Positions 1-9,600 of a stretch of 64,000 nucleotides of DNA are shown here, piece by piece. The stretch covers positions 1,488,001 through 1,552,000 of the forward strand of contig NC_009441.1 in the NCBI RefSeq assembly GCF_000016645.1, given 5' to 3'. The translations under genes were made by a program, and so were the position numbers. Numbering within the stretch: the stretch's first letter is position 1; every line of letters begins with the position of its first letter. The notes under the pieces were generated by a model. The model did no database searches, was not told where the DNA came from, and saw only the letters and a program-made list of their open reading frames with translations. This stretch comes from Flavobacterium johnsoniae UW101 (GTDB taxonomy: Bacteria; Bacteroidota; Bacteroidia; Flavobacteriales; Flavobacteriaceae).

Positions 1-1270
1 CATTTTCTTCGATTATTTCTCCGTTTAAATTCAAAGATAAAGTCGTAGATGGGCGCATTCCTTTAGAATGAACCAGCATATAAGAATTTATTGTGATTCT
101 TTCTTCGTAAGTATGGCTGTCTAAAACATCAGAAATAATGTATGGAAGATCTTCCTTAGTTACGGTTTCTTTTTTGTCGCCTAGTTCGATAATTCTTTGG
201 GTAACCAATTTCAAATCTTCGTTGTTAAGTTTTAAACCTAATTCCTGAAGATTTTTTTCAATATTGGCTTTTCCAGAAGTTTTTCCTAGAGCATATTTAC
301 GTTTTCTTCCAAAACGTTCTGGAAGAAGATCGTTAAAATACAAGTTGTTTTTGTTGTCTCCATCAGCATGAATTCCAGCTGTTTGTGTAAAAACGTTATC
401 GCCTACAATTGGTTTGTTGGCAGGAATTCTGTAGCCTGTAAAAGTCTCAACAAGTTTACTTACAGAATACAGAGAAGTTTCTTTTACATTGATTTTTACT
501 TGTGGTAAATAATCGTTGATTACAGCAACAGTACTTTCAAGAGGTGCATTTCCAGCACGTTCTCCCATTCCGTTTACCGTTACGTGAAGTCCGTTGATTC
601 CCGCTTTTATCGCTTCCATAACATTGGCAACGCTTAAATCGTAGTCGTTGTGTGCATGAAAATCAAAGTGAATGTTTGGATATTTTGCTCTGATTTTTGA
701 AATAAACTCAAAAGTTAAAGATGGAATTAAAACACCTAAAGTATCAGGGAGTAAAACTCTTTTGATTGGCTGTGTTGCTAAGAAATCTAGAAATTGAAAA
801 ACATAATCTGGAGAATTTCGCATTCCGTTGCTCCAGTCTTCCAGATAAACATTGGTTTCTATATTGTTTTCTTTAGCTAAAGCAATGATTTGAGCGATTT
901 CAGAAAAATGCTGTTCCGGAGTTTTCTTTAATTGATGTGTTAAGTGATTCATTGAACCTTTGGTCAATAAATTCTGTACTTTGGCACCGGCTTTTTTCAT
1001 CCAGTCAATTGAAACGCCTCCGTCAACAAACGTCAAAACTTCAATTCTGTCAATGTATCCTTTTTCTTCGGCCCATGAAGTAATGCCTTTTACGGCCTGA
1101 AATTCTCCTTCGCTCACGCGGGCAGAAGCAATTTCGATTCTATCAATATTTAATTCCTCCAACAACAATTGCGCAATGGTTAATTTTTCTGCAGCAGAAA
1201 AAGATACTCCTGAGGTTTGTTCGCCATCACGGAGTGTCGTATCCATTATTTCAATTTTTCTTTTTTCCAT
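1..1270 (-). CDS. leuA: 2-isopropylmalate synthase-type protein (LeuA family), 3' end outside the window
   Basis: The first committed step of leucine synthesis condenses acetyl-CoA with 2-oxoisovalerate. Reading from ATG at 1270, the product begins MEKRKIEIMDTTLRDGEQT, the DTTLRDGEQ signature of the HMG-CoA-lyase-like TIM barrel. Further on it has FDFHAHNDYDLSVAN (metal-binding His residues) and GERAGNAPLE. 423 codons lie in the window and the C-terminus is cut off by the window edge. It is the third gene of a leuC-leuD-leuA series on the same strand, 248 bp after leuD. Citramalate or homocitrate synthase are related alternatives, but the leuCD neighbours favour isopropylmalate synthase. Confidence 0.9.
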   Translation of the reverse strand, partial: MEKRKIEIMDTTLRDGEQTSGVSFSAAEKLTIAQLLLEELNIDRIEIASARVSEGEFQAVKGITSWAEEKGYIDRIEVLTFVDGGVSIDWMKKAGAKVQNLLTKGSMNHLTHQLKKTPEQHFSEIAQIIALAKENNIETNVYLEDWSNGMRNSPDYVFQFLDFLATQPIKRVLLPDTLGVLIPSLTFEFISKIRAKYPNIHFDFHAHNDYDLSVANVMEAIKAGINGLHVTVNGMGERAGNAPLESTVAVINDYLPQVKINVKETSLYSVSKLVETFTGYRIPANKPIVGDNVFTQTAGIHADGDNKNNLYFNDLLPERFGRKRKYALGKTSGKANIEKNLQELGLKLNNEDLKLVTQRIIELGDKKETVTKEDLPYIISDVLDSHTYEERITINSYMLVHSKGMRPSTTLSLNLNGEIIEEN

Positions 1271-1307
1271 ATTGATATTTCTAATTTCTAACTGTTTGAA
1301 TGCAACA

Positions 1308-1462
1308 GATAAACGTATTCTAATTTTTGACGCTGATTTTACGGATTCGCTTTGCGAAGACGCTGATAAAAACGGATTTTTTATTATTAAATGAAATAAA
1401 ATCTGCGTTAATCCGTGCTTTTGCGATAGTAAATCTGTTTTATCCGCGTTCTATATTCTAGA
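1308..1462. repeat. Degenerate intergenic repeat between leuD and leuA
   Basis: The gap holds short words typical of a repeat family seen elsewhere in the window (GACGCTGATTTTACGGATT, AAATCTGCGTTAATCCGTG), with weak internal inverted symmetry. A small hairpin with arms GACCCG and CGGGTC lies just downstream at about 1465-1496. This copy is much more decayed than those near 13.5 and 20.4 kb. Confidence 0.45.
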
Positions 1463-1518
1463 AAGACCCGACTGGTTTTTAAAGCCTGCCGGGTCTAATA
1501 GACTGAATGATATTTCTA

Positions 1519-2115
1519 TTAGTACGGAAGTTTATCGGCGAAAGCCTTAATATCTTCCTTCATGTTTTGTAAATAATCAATATCGTCAAAACCATTAATC
1601 ATGTTATTTTTTTTGTAACCGTTAATAGCGAATGATTCTTGCTCACCAGTTGACAATAAAGTAATCGTTTGGTTTGGAAGGTTGATTTCTAATTCAGTAT
1701 TTGGATCAGCTTCGATAGCTTCGAAAATATTTGCTAAAAATTCTGGGCTGATTTGTACTGGTAAAACACCAATATTTAAACAGTTTCCTTTGAAGATATC
1801 AGCAAAGAAACTAGAAACTACAGCTCTAAATCCGTAATCGTAAACTGCCCATGCAGCGTGCTCTCTTGAAGATCCAGAACCGAAGTTTTTTCCTCCAACT
1901 AAAATTTTTCCGCTGTAAGTTGGATTGTTTAAAACGAAATCTGCTTTTGGAGTATCATCTCCATTATATCTCCAGTCTCTAAAAAGATTATCTCCAAAGC
2001 CTTCACGTTTTGTAGCTTTTAAGAAACGAGCTGGAATGATTTGATCTGTATCTACGTTCTCAATTGGCAGTGGCACTGCACTGCTCGTAAGTATATTAAA
2101 TTTATCGTATGCCAT
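1519..2115 (-). CDS. leuD: 3-isopropylmalate dehydratase small subunit
   Basis: The 198-residue small subunit of isopropylmalate isomerase provides the swivelling domain over the LeuC iron-sulfur site. The motifs [13 protein letters not shown] (about residues 21-33) and [12 protein letters not shown] (about 79-90) are diagnostic, and the length matches the family. It lies 169 bp downstream of leuC on the same strand and is probably co-transcribed. The gap contains degenerate inverted words (around 2112-2272). ATG at 2115 is the natural start. Confidence 0.96.
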   Translation of the reverse strand: MAYDKFNILTSSAVPLPIENVDTDQIIPARFLKATKREGFGDNLFRDWRYNGDDTPKADFVLNNPTYSGKILVGGKNFGSGSSREHAAWAVYDYGFRAVVSSFFADIFKGNCLNIGVLPVQISPEFLANIFEAIEADPNTELEINLPNQTITLLSTGEQESFAINGYKKNNMINGFDDIDYLQNMKEDIKAFADKLPY

Positions 2116-2284
2116 TTGATTTTTGATTTTTGATTAACGATTTCTGATTTTAGATTTGTTGTTGTGTCTTAAAATTGTAATCGTTAATGTTTTTTGTAAA
2201 ATGTAAATTGAAATTTTAGAAGATTTTTTAATGAAGCGTATCGAAATCTGAAATCAAAAATCGTTAATCTTCATTCCTAAATCT

Positions 2285-3679
2285 TTAAAAAAGCTCTCTT
2301 GGGTCTGTTAGTTTTCCTGTAACAGCAGCAGCAGCAGCCATAATTGGACTTGCTAAAAGCGTTCTTGAACCAGGACCTTGACGACCTTCAAAGTTTCTGT
2401 TTGAAGTACTTACTGCATATTTTCCTGCAGGAACTTTATCATCGTTCATTGCTAAACAAGCTGAACAACCCGGCTGACGTAATACAAAACCAGCTTCAGT
2501 CAAAATATCTAAAATACCTTCTTCTTTAATCTGCGCTTCAACAACGTGAGAACCCGGAACTAACCAAGCGGTAACATTCTCTGCTTTTTTTCTTCCTTTT
2601 ACAATTTCAGCAAAAGCTCTAAAATCTTCAATACGTCCATTTGTACAGCTTCCTAAGAAAACGTAATCGATTTGTTTTCCAATCATTACATCGTCTTCGT
2701 TGAAGCCCATGTAAGCCAAAGATTTTTTGTAAGTTTCCTCGCCGCCTTCAACCTCTTTTGCACTTGGGATATGTTTTGTGATACCAATTCCCATTCCAGG
2801 GTTAGTACCATAAGTAATCATTGGTTCGATGTCTTCCGCTTTGATGTTTAATTCAGCATCAAACACAGCATCAGCATCAGTTTTAAGAGTCTTCCAGTAT
2901 TCAACAGCTTTTGTCCAAGCTTCTCCTTTTGGAGCGTAAAGTCTTCCTTCAAGAAAATCAAAAGTAGTTTGGTCAGGAGCAATCATTCCTCCGCGAGCAC
3001 CCATTTCGATACTTAAATTACAAACTGTCATACGACCTTCCATAGTCATGTTTTCGAAAACATCACCAGCATATTCAACAAAATATCCTGTTCCTCCAGA
3101 AGTAGTTAACTGAGCAATAATATAAAGCGCAACGTCTTTTGGACCAACACCTTTGCTTAATTTACCGTTTACGTTAATACGCATTTTCTTTGGCTTAGGC
3201 TGCATAATACATTGAGTAGAAAGCACCATCTCAACCTCAGATGTACCGATACCAAAAGCGATAGCTCCAAAAGCACCGTGAGTAGACGTATGCGAATCCC
3301 CGCATACAATAGTAGCACCTGGCAAAGTAATTCCGTTTTCAGGACCTACTACGTGTACAATTCCATTTTTTTGGTGACCTAATCCCCAGTGCGAAATTCC
3401 GTATTCGTTAGCATTGTCTTCAAGAGCTTGAAGCTGGTTAGCAGAAAGTGGATCCTGAACTGGTAAATGTTGGTTTATGGTTGGTGTATTGTGGTCGGCA
3501 GTTGCAAAAGTACGTTCCGGATATAATACGTTAACGCCTCTTGATTTTAATCCTAAAAAAGCAACAGGACTCGTAACTTCATGAATGAAATGGCGGTCAA
3601 TAAAAAACACATCTGGTCCATCTTCAATTTTACGCACAACATGTGAATCCCATACTTTGTCAAATAATGTCTTACTCAT
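2285..3679 (-). CDS. leuC: 3-isopropylmalate dehydratase large subunit
   Basis: This is the aconitase-family large subunit, 464 residues, which interconverts 2- and 3-isopropylmalate with LeuD. Visible signatures are [14 protein letters not shown], the cluster-ligand segment FLGSCTNGR, and [11 protein letters not shown], together giving the three cysteine ligands of the [4Fe-4S] cluster. It is the first gene of the leu series and has a good promoter about 65 bp upstream. No attenuator-like leucine-codon leader peptide was seen. Confidence 0.97.
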   Translation of the reverse strand: MSKTLFDKVWDSHVVRKIEDGPDVFFIDRHFIHEVTSPVAFLGLKSRGVNVLYPERTFATADHNTPTINQHLPVQDPLSANQLQALEDNANEYGISHWGLGHQKNGIVHVVGPENGITLPGATIVCGDSHTSTHGAFGAIAFGIGTSEVEMVLSTQCIMQPKPKKMRINVNGKLSKGVGPKDVALYIIAQLTTSGGTGYFVEYAGDVFENMTMEGRMTVCNLSIEMGARGGMIAPDQTTFDFLEGRLYAPKGEAWTKAVEYWKTLKTDADAVFDAELNIKAEDIEPMITYGTNPGMGIGITKHIPSAKEVEGGEETYKKSLAYMGFNEDDVMIGKQIDYVFLGSCTNGRIEDFRAFAEIVKGRKKAENVTAWLVPGSHVVEAQIKEEGILDILTEAGFVLRQPGCSACLAMNDDKVPAGKYAVSTSNRNFEGRQGPGSRTLLASPIMAAAAAVTGKLTDPRELF

Positions 3680-3744
3680 TTTTTATTTTTTTTAATTGTA
3701 ATTTCTATAACCACAGCAATTTCCTGTTCATTATAATAGCAAAA

Positions 3745-3774
3745 CAAAAGTAAAAAAAGATAAAAAAGCGTCAA
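3745..3774 (-). promoter_or_regulatory. Bacteroidetes-type promoter of leuC
   Basis: On the minus strand TTGACG (3774-3769) is followed, 19 bases after its TTG, by TACTTTTG (3752-3745), matching the TTG / TAnnTTTG consensus. It lies about 65 bp before the leuC start codon. Confidence 0.75.
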
Positions 3775-4198
3775 TTTCGATATTTCATTATATACGATAC
3801 CCAAACTAAATTACAAATTGCCAAACGGCTTTTGCAGACTAAAATTTGAAAGAAAAATGATTAAGAAATTGATTTGCTTTTTCTTTTTCGGCTTTAATTT
3901 TTCTTGTTTGTTTTTTGTTTTAATAGTTTGCAAATTTATCTCATAATCACTATAAAATATAAGAATTTGATTGAAAAAATCTAACAAAATGTATAAAAAT
4001 AGTAATAATTGTTAGTTTTGAAATTTTTGCAAAAAGAATGCTTTTTGGGTTTTTGAAAGCTTTTAAAGGAGTTTTTAAGACGTTATTTAGATTCAATAAA
4101 ACATCAAAATACTACGACATCCAAGAAGTGTATTTTTATCAAATTTTATGATTTTTTGAGGCAGAAACTGATTTTTTAAAGACAATAATTTTTAAAAA
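3775..4198. other. AT-rich intergenic region with no recognised gene
   Basis: The space lies between the leuC promoter and the end of the AraC gene. It is very AT-rich and has runs of T. I see no tRNA, no convincing hairpin and no supported gene. A 29-codon hydrophobic reading frame at 3857-3946 is judged to be chance. Confidence 0.5.
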
Positions 4199-5119
4199 TT
4201 AATTCAAAGAGTTTTTAAATTCTAACGGAGTAAGGCTCGTTTTCTTTTTGAATAATTTACTAAATGACTGCGGATATTCAAAACCCAATTGATAAGCAAT
4301 TTCGGCTACTGAAAGATTGGTAGTGATCAGGAAATCTTTTGATTTTTCAATTAATTTCGAATGAATGTGCTGTTGCGCATTTAATCCAGTTAAGTTACGA
4401 AGCATGTCGCTGAGATAATGACTTGAAACATTAATTTGTGAAGCCAGAAATTCTACTGTTGGTAATCCTTTTTTCAAGGTTTCTGCATTGCTGATGTAGT
4501 TGTCTAAAGTTTCTTCGACTTTTAATAACAAATCGTGACTGATGGTTTTTCTGGTAATAAATTGGCGTTTGTAAAAACGATTGCTGTAATTCAGCAAAAC
4601 ATCAATATAAGAAACAATCACATCCTGGCTCATTTCGTCAATTGCCGTATTGAGTTCATTGTCGATGCTTTGTAATAATCCTATAATAATTGTTTTTTCA
4701 CCGTCTGAAAGATGCAGAGCTTCATTGGTGTCATAAGAAAAGAAACCATATTTTTTGATGCTTTTTCCCAAAGGATAATTTCGAATGAAATCAGGATGAA
4801 ATAGAAGTGTATAACCACCGTATGCAGCACCTTCCTCATTTTCAGTAAAGATCAACTGATTTGGAGAAGCAAACATAAGTCCGCCTTCGTTAAAATCATA
4901 ATAACCTTGTCCATAACCCATTTTGCTATTAGTGGAAAATTTATAAGACACCTTGTAAAAATCAAGCAAAAAAGCATGATTTGCCAAATCTTCATTGATA
5001 ACCAATAGCGTATTGTCTACCAAACTGACCATCGGATGAAGCGGTTTTGGCAGTCGAAGCAGGTCATGAAACTGCGATATAGAAGAGATTTTTTCCGGAT
5101 TATTGTTTTTTCTTTCCAT
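4199..5119 (-). CDS. AraC-family transcriptional regulator
   Basis: The protein has 306 residues. The C-terminal about 100 residues form the two-helix-turn-helix AraC DNA-binding domain: VEFLASQINVSSHYLSDMLR is the first motif and SVAEIAYQLGFEYPQSFSKL plus FKKKTSLTPLEFKNS the second. The N-terminal about 190 residues resemble the cupin-like sensing region of such regulators; the ligand is unknown. It lies downstream of, and on the same strand as, the short-chain dehydrogenase gene, with 241 bp of repeats between, so it may regulate that gene (inference). Confidence 0.9.
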   Translation of the reverse strand: MERKNNNPEKISSISQFHDLLRLPKPLHPMVSLVDNTLLVINEDLANHAFLLDFYKVSYKFSTNSKMGYGQGYYDFNEGGLMFASPNQLIFTENEEGAAYGGYTLLFHPDFIRNYPLGKSIKKYGFFSYDTNEALHLSDGEKTIIIGLLQSIDNELNTAIDEMSQDVIVSYIDVLLNYSNRFYKRQFITRKTISHDLLLKVEETLDNYISNAETLKKGLPTVEFLASQINVSSHYLSDMLRNLTGLNAQQHIHSKLIEKSKDFLITTNLSVAEIAYQLGFEYPQSFSKLFKKKTSLTPLEFKNSLN

Positions 5120-5206
5120 GATATAAAAGTATGAAAATTTGAGAGACTAAAATCAGCTTCGGAGAAGCGAAATATTTATAGAAATCATGTTTATTATTGA
5201 GAACAA

Positions 5207-5314
5207 AGCTCCAGCGGAGCGACATATTCATTGCGATAAATATTTTGCTCCGCTGGAGCTCTTTTGTGTCTGGATTATTGAATTTCTATACATAATTTCG
5301 CTCCGCTGGAGCTT
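5207..5314. repeat. Three-copy AGCTCCAGCGGAGC inverted repeat
   Basis: One forward copy of GCTCCAGCGGAGC (5208-5220) and two reverse copies GCTCCGCTGGAGC (5247-5259 and 5300-5312) occupy the gap. Any forward/reverse pair can form a 13-bp stem. It is far more GC-rich than the surroundings and differs from the other repeat families in this window. Confidence 0.85.
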
Positions 5315-5360
5315 AAAAAAAGAATATTGGAAGCTTTTTGGACAGACTTATTAGGAGTTA

Positions 5361-6164
5361 TTATGCTCCAAGAAACTGTTTTCCAAATTCAGTACGGAAA
5401 GTCTCTGCGCCTAATTCTAATCTTTGTTTGTAAAGTGCTTTTGCATCTTCACCAGCAACATATCTTAGCTGATTTTTTCCGTCAGTTGCAGCTTCATAAA
5501 CCACATCGGCAATTTGTTCTGGAGTTGATGCCATTTCAAACATCGTGTCAACACTTGCAAACATACTGTTGGTCATAGCTTCGTATTCTGGTTTTGCTCC
5601 TGTGTCAAGAGAGCCGTGAAGAAATTCTGTTTTAATACCACCCGGAGAAACCGTTTTAATATGTACGCCAAACGGATTTAATTCGTAAGCCATGCTTTCA
5701 CTCCAACCTTCCAATCCCCATTTCGTTGCGTGATAAACAGATCCTAAAGGGAAAGCGATTAATCCGCCAATAGAAGTTGTTGAGATAAATAAACCGCTTT
5801 TTCTTTCTCTGAAATATGGAATAAAAGCATTGGTAACTCGAATAACTCCTAATAAGTTAGTGTTTAATTGTTTGGTGATTTGATCGTCAGAAAGACTTTC
5901 CAAAGGCCCAATTAATCCATATCCCGCGTTATTAAAAACAACGTCGATATCGCTTAGTTCCAATGCCTTTTTTACTGTGTTTTGAATTTGATCGTAATTG
6001 GTGACGTCTAATGGTAAAAGCGTTACATTTTTTAATTGAGAAAGTTCTGTTTCTTTTTCTGGAGTTCTCATGGTTGCAATTACATTCCATCCTTTTTCGT
6101 GGAATAATTTTGCTGTTGCTTTTCCTAAACCTGATGATGCGCCTGTGATAAAAATTGTTTTCAT
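5361..6164 (-). CDS. Short-chain dehydrogenase/reductase (SDR family)
   Basis: This is a 267-residue NAD(P)-dependent oxidoreductase of the classical SDR type. It shows TGASSGLG near the N-terminus (cofactor loop), NNAGYG in mid-protein, and an active site with STTS followed by YHATK (Tyr and Lys). The frame opens upstream at 6203, but MKTIFITG at 6164 is the normal SDR N-terminus and is chosen. The substrate cannot be read from sequence. The AraC regulator follows it, and a palindrome lies upstream at 6235-6262. Confidence 0.92.
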   Translation of the reverse strand: MKTIFITGASSGLGKATAKLFHEKGWNVIATMRTPEKETELSQLKNVTLLPLDVTNYDQIQNTVKKALELSDIDVVFNNAGYGLIGPLESLSDDQITKQLNTNLLGVIRVTNAFIPYFRERKSGLFISTTSIGGLIAFPLGSVYHATKWGLEGWSESMAYELNPFGVHIKTVSPGGIKTEFLHGSLDTGAKPEYEAMTNSMFASVDTMFEMASTPEQIADVVYEAATDGKNQLRYVAGEDAKALYKQRLELGAETFRTEFGKQFLGA

Positions 6165-6234
6165 GATTATTGTTTTTTTAATTGTTATAATTTGATGAAG
6201 CAAAGTTCAGAATACAGTACAGCTTAAAAGTGTT

Positions 6235-6262
6235 CATTTTGGTACAATGAGTATCCAAAATG
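6235..6262. promoter_or_regulatory. Candidate operator upstream of the SDR gene
   Basis: CATTTTGGTAC, 5 bases, then GTATCCAAAATG form a near-perfect inverted repeat (one inserted base). It lies about 70-100 bp upstream of the SDR start codon, where an activator or repressor could bind. The adjacent AraC regulator is an obvious candidate partner, but this is inference. Confidence 0.4.
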
Positions 6263-6305
6263 AATAATCGAAGTTTTTTGGATTAAAAACTTTGAGTGTA
6301 ATTTG

Positions 6306-6438
6306 TTTTAAACACATAGAGACATAGTTTTTCTTTGTCTACAAAGACGTTTCACTTATATAGCTATGTGTTAAAAATCTAGATTTTTTTTAGGCTTCTT
6401 TTTATAAAATTGAAATCTATGTTTCTATGTGTTTAAAA
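6306..6438. repeat. Intergenic inverted repeat, family A (ACACATAGAGACATAG)
   Basis: The left arm at 6306-6327 and right arm at 6417-6438 are 22 bases long and match at 21 positions. The interior carries AAAGACGTTTCACTT and TAGCTATGTGT, words shared with the copies at 48.6 and 60.2 kb. The region between the SDR gene and dnaE otherwise holds only the dnaE promoter. Confidence 0.85.
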
Positions 6439-6517
6439 TTTTAAGTATTGCAATCGAGGAGTTTTAATTAACGTTTTTGTTAACAACTTTCGCTTCTTTA
6501 TTTCTCTAAAAAAAGCG

Positions 6518-6525
6518 TAAATTTG
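6518..6525 (+). promoter_or_regulatory. -7 box of the dnaE promoter
   Basis: TAAATTTG matches the TAnnTTTG box; no clear TTG is seen at the -33 position. It predicts a transcript starting near 6532 and a leader of about 100 bases before ATG 6634. The upstream TTG at 6523 overlaps this box, so it cannot be the translation start if the box is real. Confidence 0.5.
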
Positions 6526-6633
6526 AATTCCTCCGATTTTTCATTTCGCATTTTGTTATGTTTCATGTTGTCAATGTTTTGCAATGTGAGTGATTTGGAA
6601 TTTGGAGCTTTAAAATTTGACTTTTACAACTCT

Positions 6634-9600
6634 ATGTATTTAATATTCGATACCGAAACAACCGGATTACCAAAACGCTGGGATGCCCCGATAACCGATT
6701 CTGATAACTGGCCTCGCTGTATACAAATTGCGTGGCAGCTTCATGACGAAATGGGACAGCTTATTGAGCATCAGGATTATTTGGTAAAACCAGAAGGATT
6801 TAATATTCCGTATGATGCCGAGCGTATTCACGGAATCTCAACTGAATTGGCTGAAGCCGATGGAATCACTTTGGCCGAAGTTCTGGAGAAATTCAATATT
6901 GCTTTAAGCAAAACTAAATTTATCGTTGGACAAAATTTAGGTTTCGACGTTAATATTATGGGAGCTGAATTCCATAGAATGGGAGTGGAGTCTCAAATGG
7001 CTTCAATGCCTGTTTTGGATACTTGTACCGAAGTTACGGCTTCGTTATTACAGCTTCCTGGAGGTCGTGGAGGAAAATTCAAATTGCCGACTCTGACCGA
7101 ATTACACAGCTATCTTTTCGATCAGCCTTTCGCGGAAGCGCACAATGCAACTGCCGACGTTGAGGCAACTACGCGTTGTTTCTTGGAATTGGTTAGAAGA
7201 GAGGTTTTTACAAAAGAAGAATTAGACGTTCCGAAGGAATATTTCAAAGAATTTCAAGAAAGAAATGCTGAGCCATTTAAGTTAATTGGTTTAAAACACA
7301 TTAATTTAAAAGCTGCTTCAGATAAAATCAGGGAACAGCTTAAAGCTTTAGCTGGAGAAGGGCAGCAGACCGTTGTTTCAGAAGAAGATAAAGCTGATTT
7401 CAAAGCAGCAAAATTTGCGCATTTACACAATCATACGCAGTTTTCGGTACTTCAATCTACTATCGGAATTGGAAATATTGTAGCAGCAACAGCTAAAAAC
7501 GGAATGCCTGCCGTAGCGATGACTGATACTGGAAACATGATGGGAGCTTTCCATTTTGTGAGTGCCGTAATGAATCATAACAAAGCAGCATCTGGAAAAA
7601 ACAAAGCTTTGGTTGAAGCAGGAGAAGAACCAACAGAAACCGAAATAAAACCAATTGTAGGCTGTGAATTTAATATCTGCGAAAATCATTTAGATAAAAG
7701 TAAAAAAGACAACGGTTATCAGGTTGTATTACTGGCCAAAAACAAAGCGGGTTACCACAACTTAGCTAAAATGGCTTCGATTGCTTATACTGAAGGATTT
7801 TATTATGTACCGAGAATCGACAAAAACATCGTCGAAAAATACAAAGGCGATATTATGGTTTTGTCTGGGAATTTATACGGAGAAATTCCGAGTAAAATCC
7901 TAAACATCGGTGAAAACCAAGCCGAAGAAGCATTGATTTGGTGGAAAGAACAATTTGGCGAAGACTTCTATCTGGAAGTTATGCGTCATAATCAGGAAGA
8001 TGAAAATCGTGTCAACAAAACCCTGATTGAATTTTCGCAAAAACACAATGTCAAATTAATTGCGACAAACAATACGTATTACTTAAATAAAGAAGATGCA
8101 AATGCGCATGATATTTTACTTTGTGTAAAAGACGGTGAAAAGCAGGCAACACCTATTGGACGTGGACGCGGTTACCGCTACGGACTTCCAAATCAGGAAT
8201 ATTATTTCAAGTCGGAAGCAGAGATGAAAAAGCTCTTCGCCGATTTACCCGAAGCCATTATCAATATTCAGGAAGTTATTGATAAGGTTGAAGGGTATTC
8301 ACTTTATCGTGATGTATTGCTTCCTAAATTCGAAATCCCTGACGAATTTATGGTTCCTGAAGATGAAGAAGATGGTGGTGTAAGAGGGGAAAATAAATAC
8401 TTGCGACACCTTACGATGGAAGGTGCGAAAAGAAGATACGGCGAAATTACCGAATCAATTCAGGAGCGTTTGGATTTTGAATTAATGACGATTTCGAATT
8501 CAGGATATCCGGGTTATTTCCTAATTGTACAGGATTTCATCGCCGAGGCAAGAAAAATGGACGTATCGGTAGGTCCTGGGCGTGGATCTGCAGCGGGTTC
8601 TGCCGTTGCTTACTGTCTGGGGATTACAAATATTGACCCTATTAAGTACGATTTGCTTTTTGAGCGTTTCCTAAATCCTGACCGTGTATCGATGCCCGAT
8701 ATTGATATCGACTTTGATGACGAGGGTCGTGGACGTGTAATGGATTATGTAATCAACAAATACGGTCAAAAACAGGTAGCACAGATTATCACTTATGGTA
8801 AAATGGCGACTAAATCGGCGATTCGTGATACGGCGCGTGTATTGGATTTACCTTTATTTGAAGCCGATAGAATTGCGAAACTGATTCCGGGAATGATGCC
8901 GTCAAAATGGAATTTAGCGCGTTTTATTTCGGAGAGTGAAGAGGAAGTTAAAAAAGCGCTTCGTTCTGACGAATTTGATAATGTAAAAGAATTAATCGCG
9001 ATTGCCAATGAAGATGATTTAGCAGGAGAAACCATTCAGCAGGCAAAAATTCTGGAAGGATCGATGCGTAACACGGGAATTCACGCGTGCGGGGTAATCA
9101 TTACACCGTCGGATATTACGAATTACGTACCTGTAACAACTGCAAAAGATTCAGATTTATATGTAACACAGTTCGATAACTCGGTTGCAGAAAGTGCCGG
9201 ATTGCTTAAAATGGACTTCTTGGGTCTGAAGACCCTTACGCTGATAAAAGATACCGTAAAACTGGTAAAATACAGAACAGGAATTGATCTCGATCCAGAT
9301 AATTTCCCGATTGATGATGAAGAAACGTATGCGCTTTTCCAAAGAGGTGAAACTGTTGGAATCTTCCAATATGAGTCACCCGGGATGCAGAAATACATGA
9401 AAGATCTGAAGCCGACGGTTTTTGGAGATTTAATTGCCATGAACGCCTTGTATCGTCCGGGACCTTTGGAGTATATTCCATCTTTCGTTCGAAGAAAAAA
9501 CGGTGATGAAGAAATCAAATACGATTTAGATGCCTGTGCCGAATATTTATCAGAAACGTACGGAATTACAGTTTACCAAGAGCAGGTAATGCTTTTGTCT

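Noticed and set aside
3857..3946. 29-codon hydrophobic reading frame upstream of leuC
   Set aside because: AT-rich DNA with many Phe codons, no promoter or conserved feature; likely chance.
5207..5314. CRISPR-like array from three AGCTCCAGCGGAGC units
   Set aside because: Units are in mixed orientation with unequal spacing of 26 and 40 bases and no cas genes.
6523..6633. TTG-initiated extension of dnaE
   Set aside because: The TTG is part of the TAAATTTG promoter box, and MYLIFDTETTG is the natural start of the exonuclease domain.
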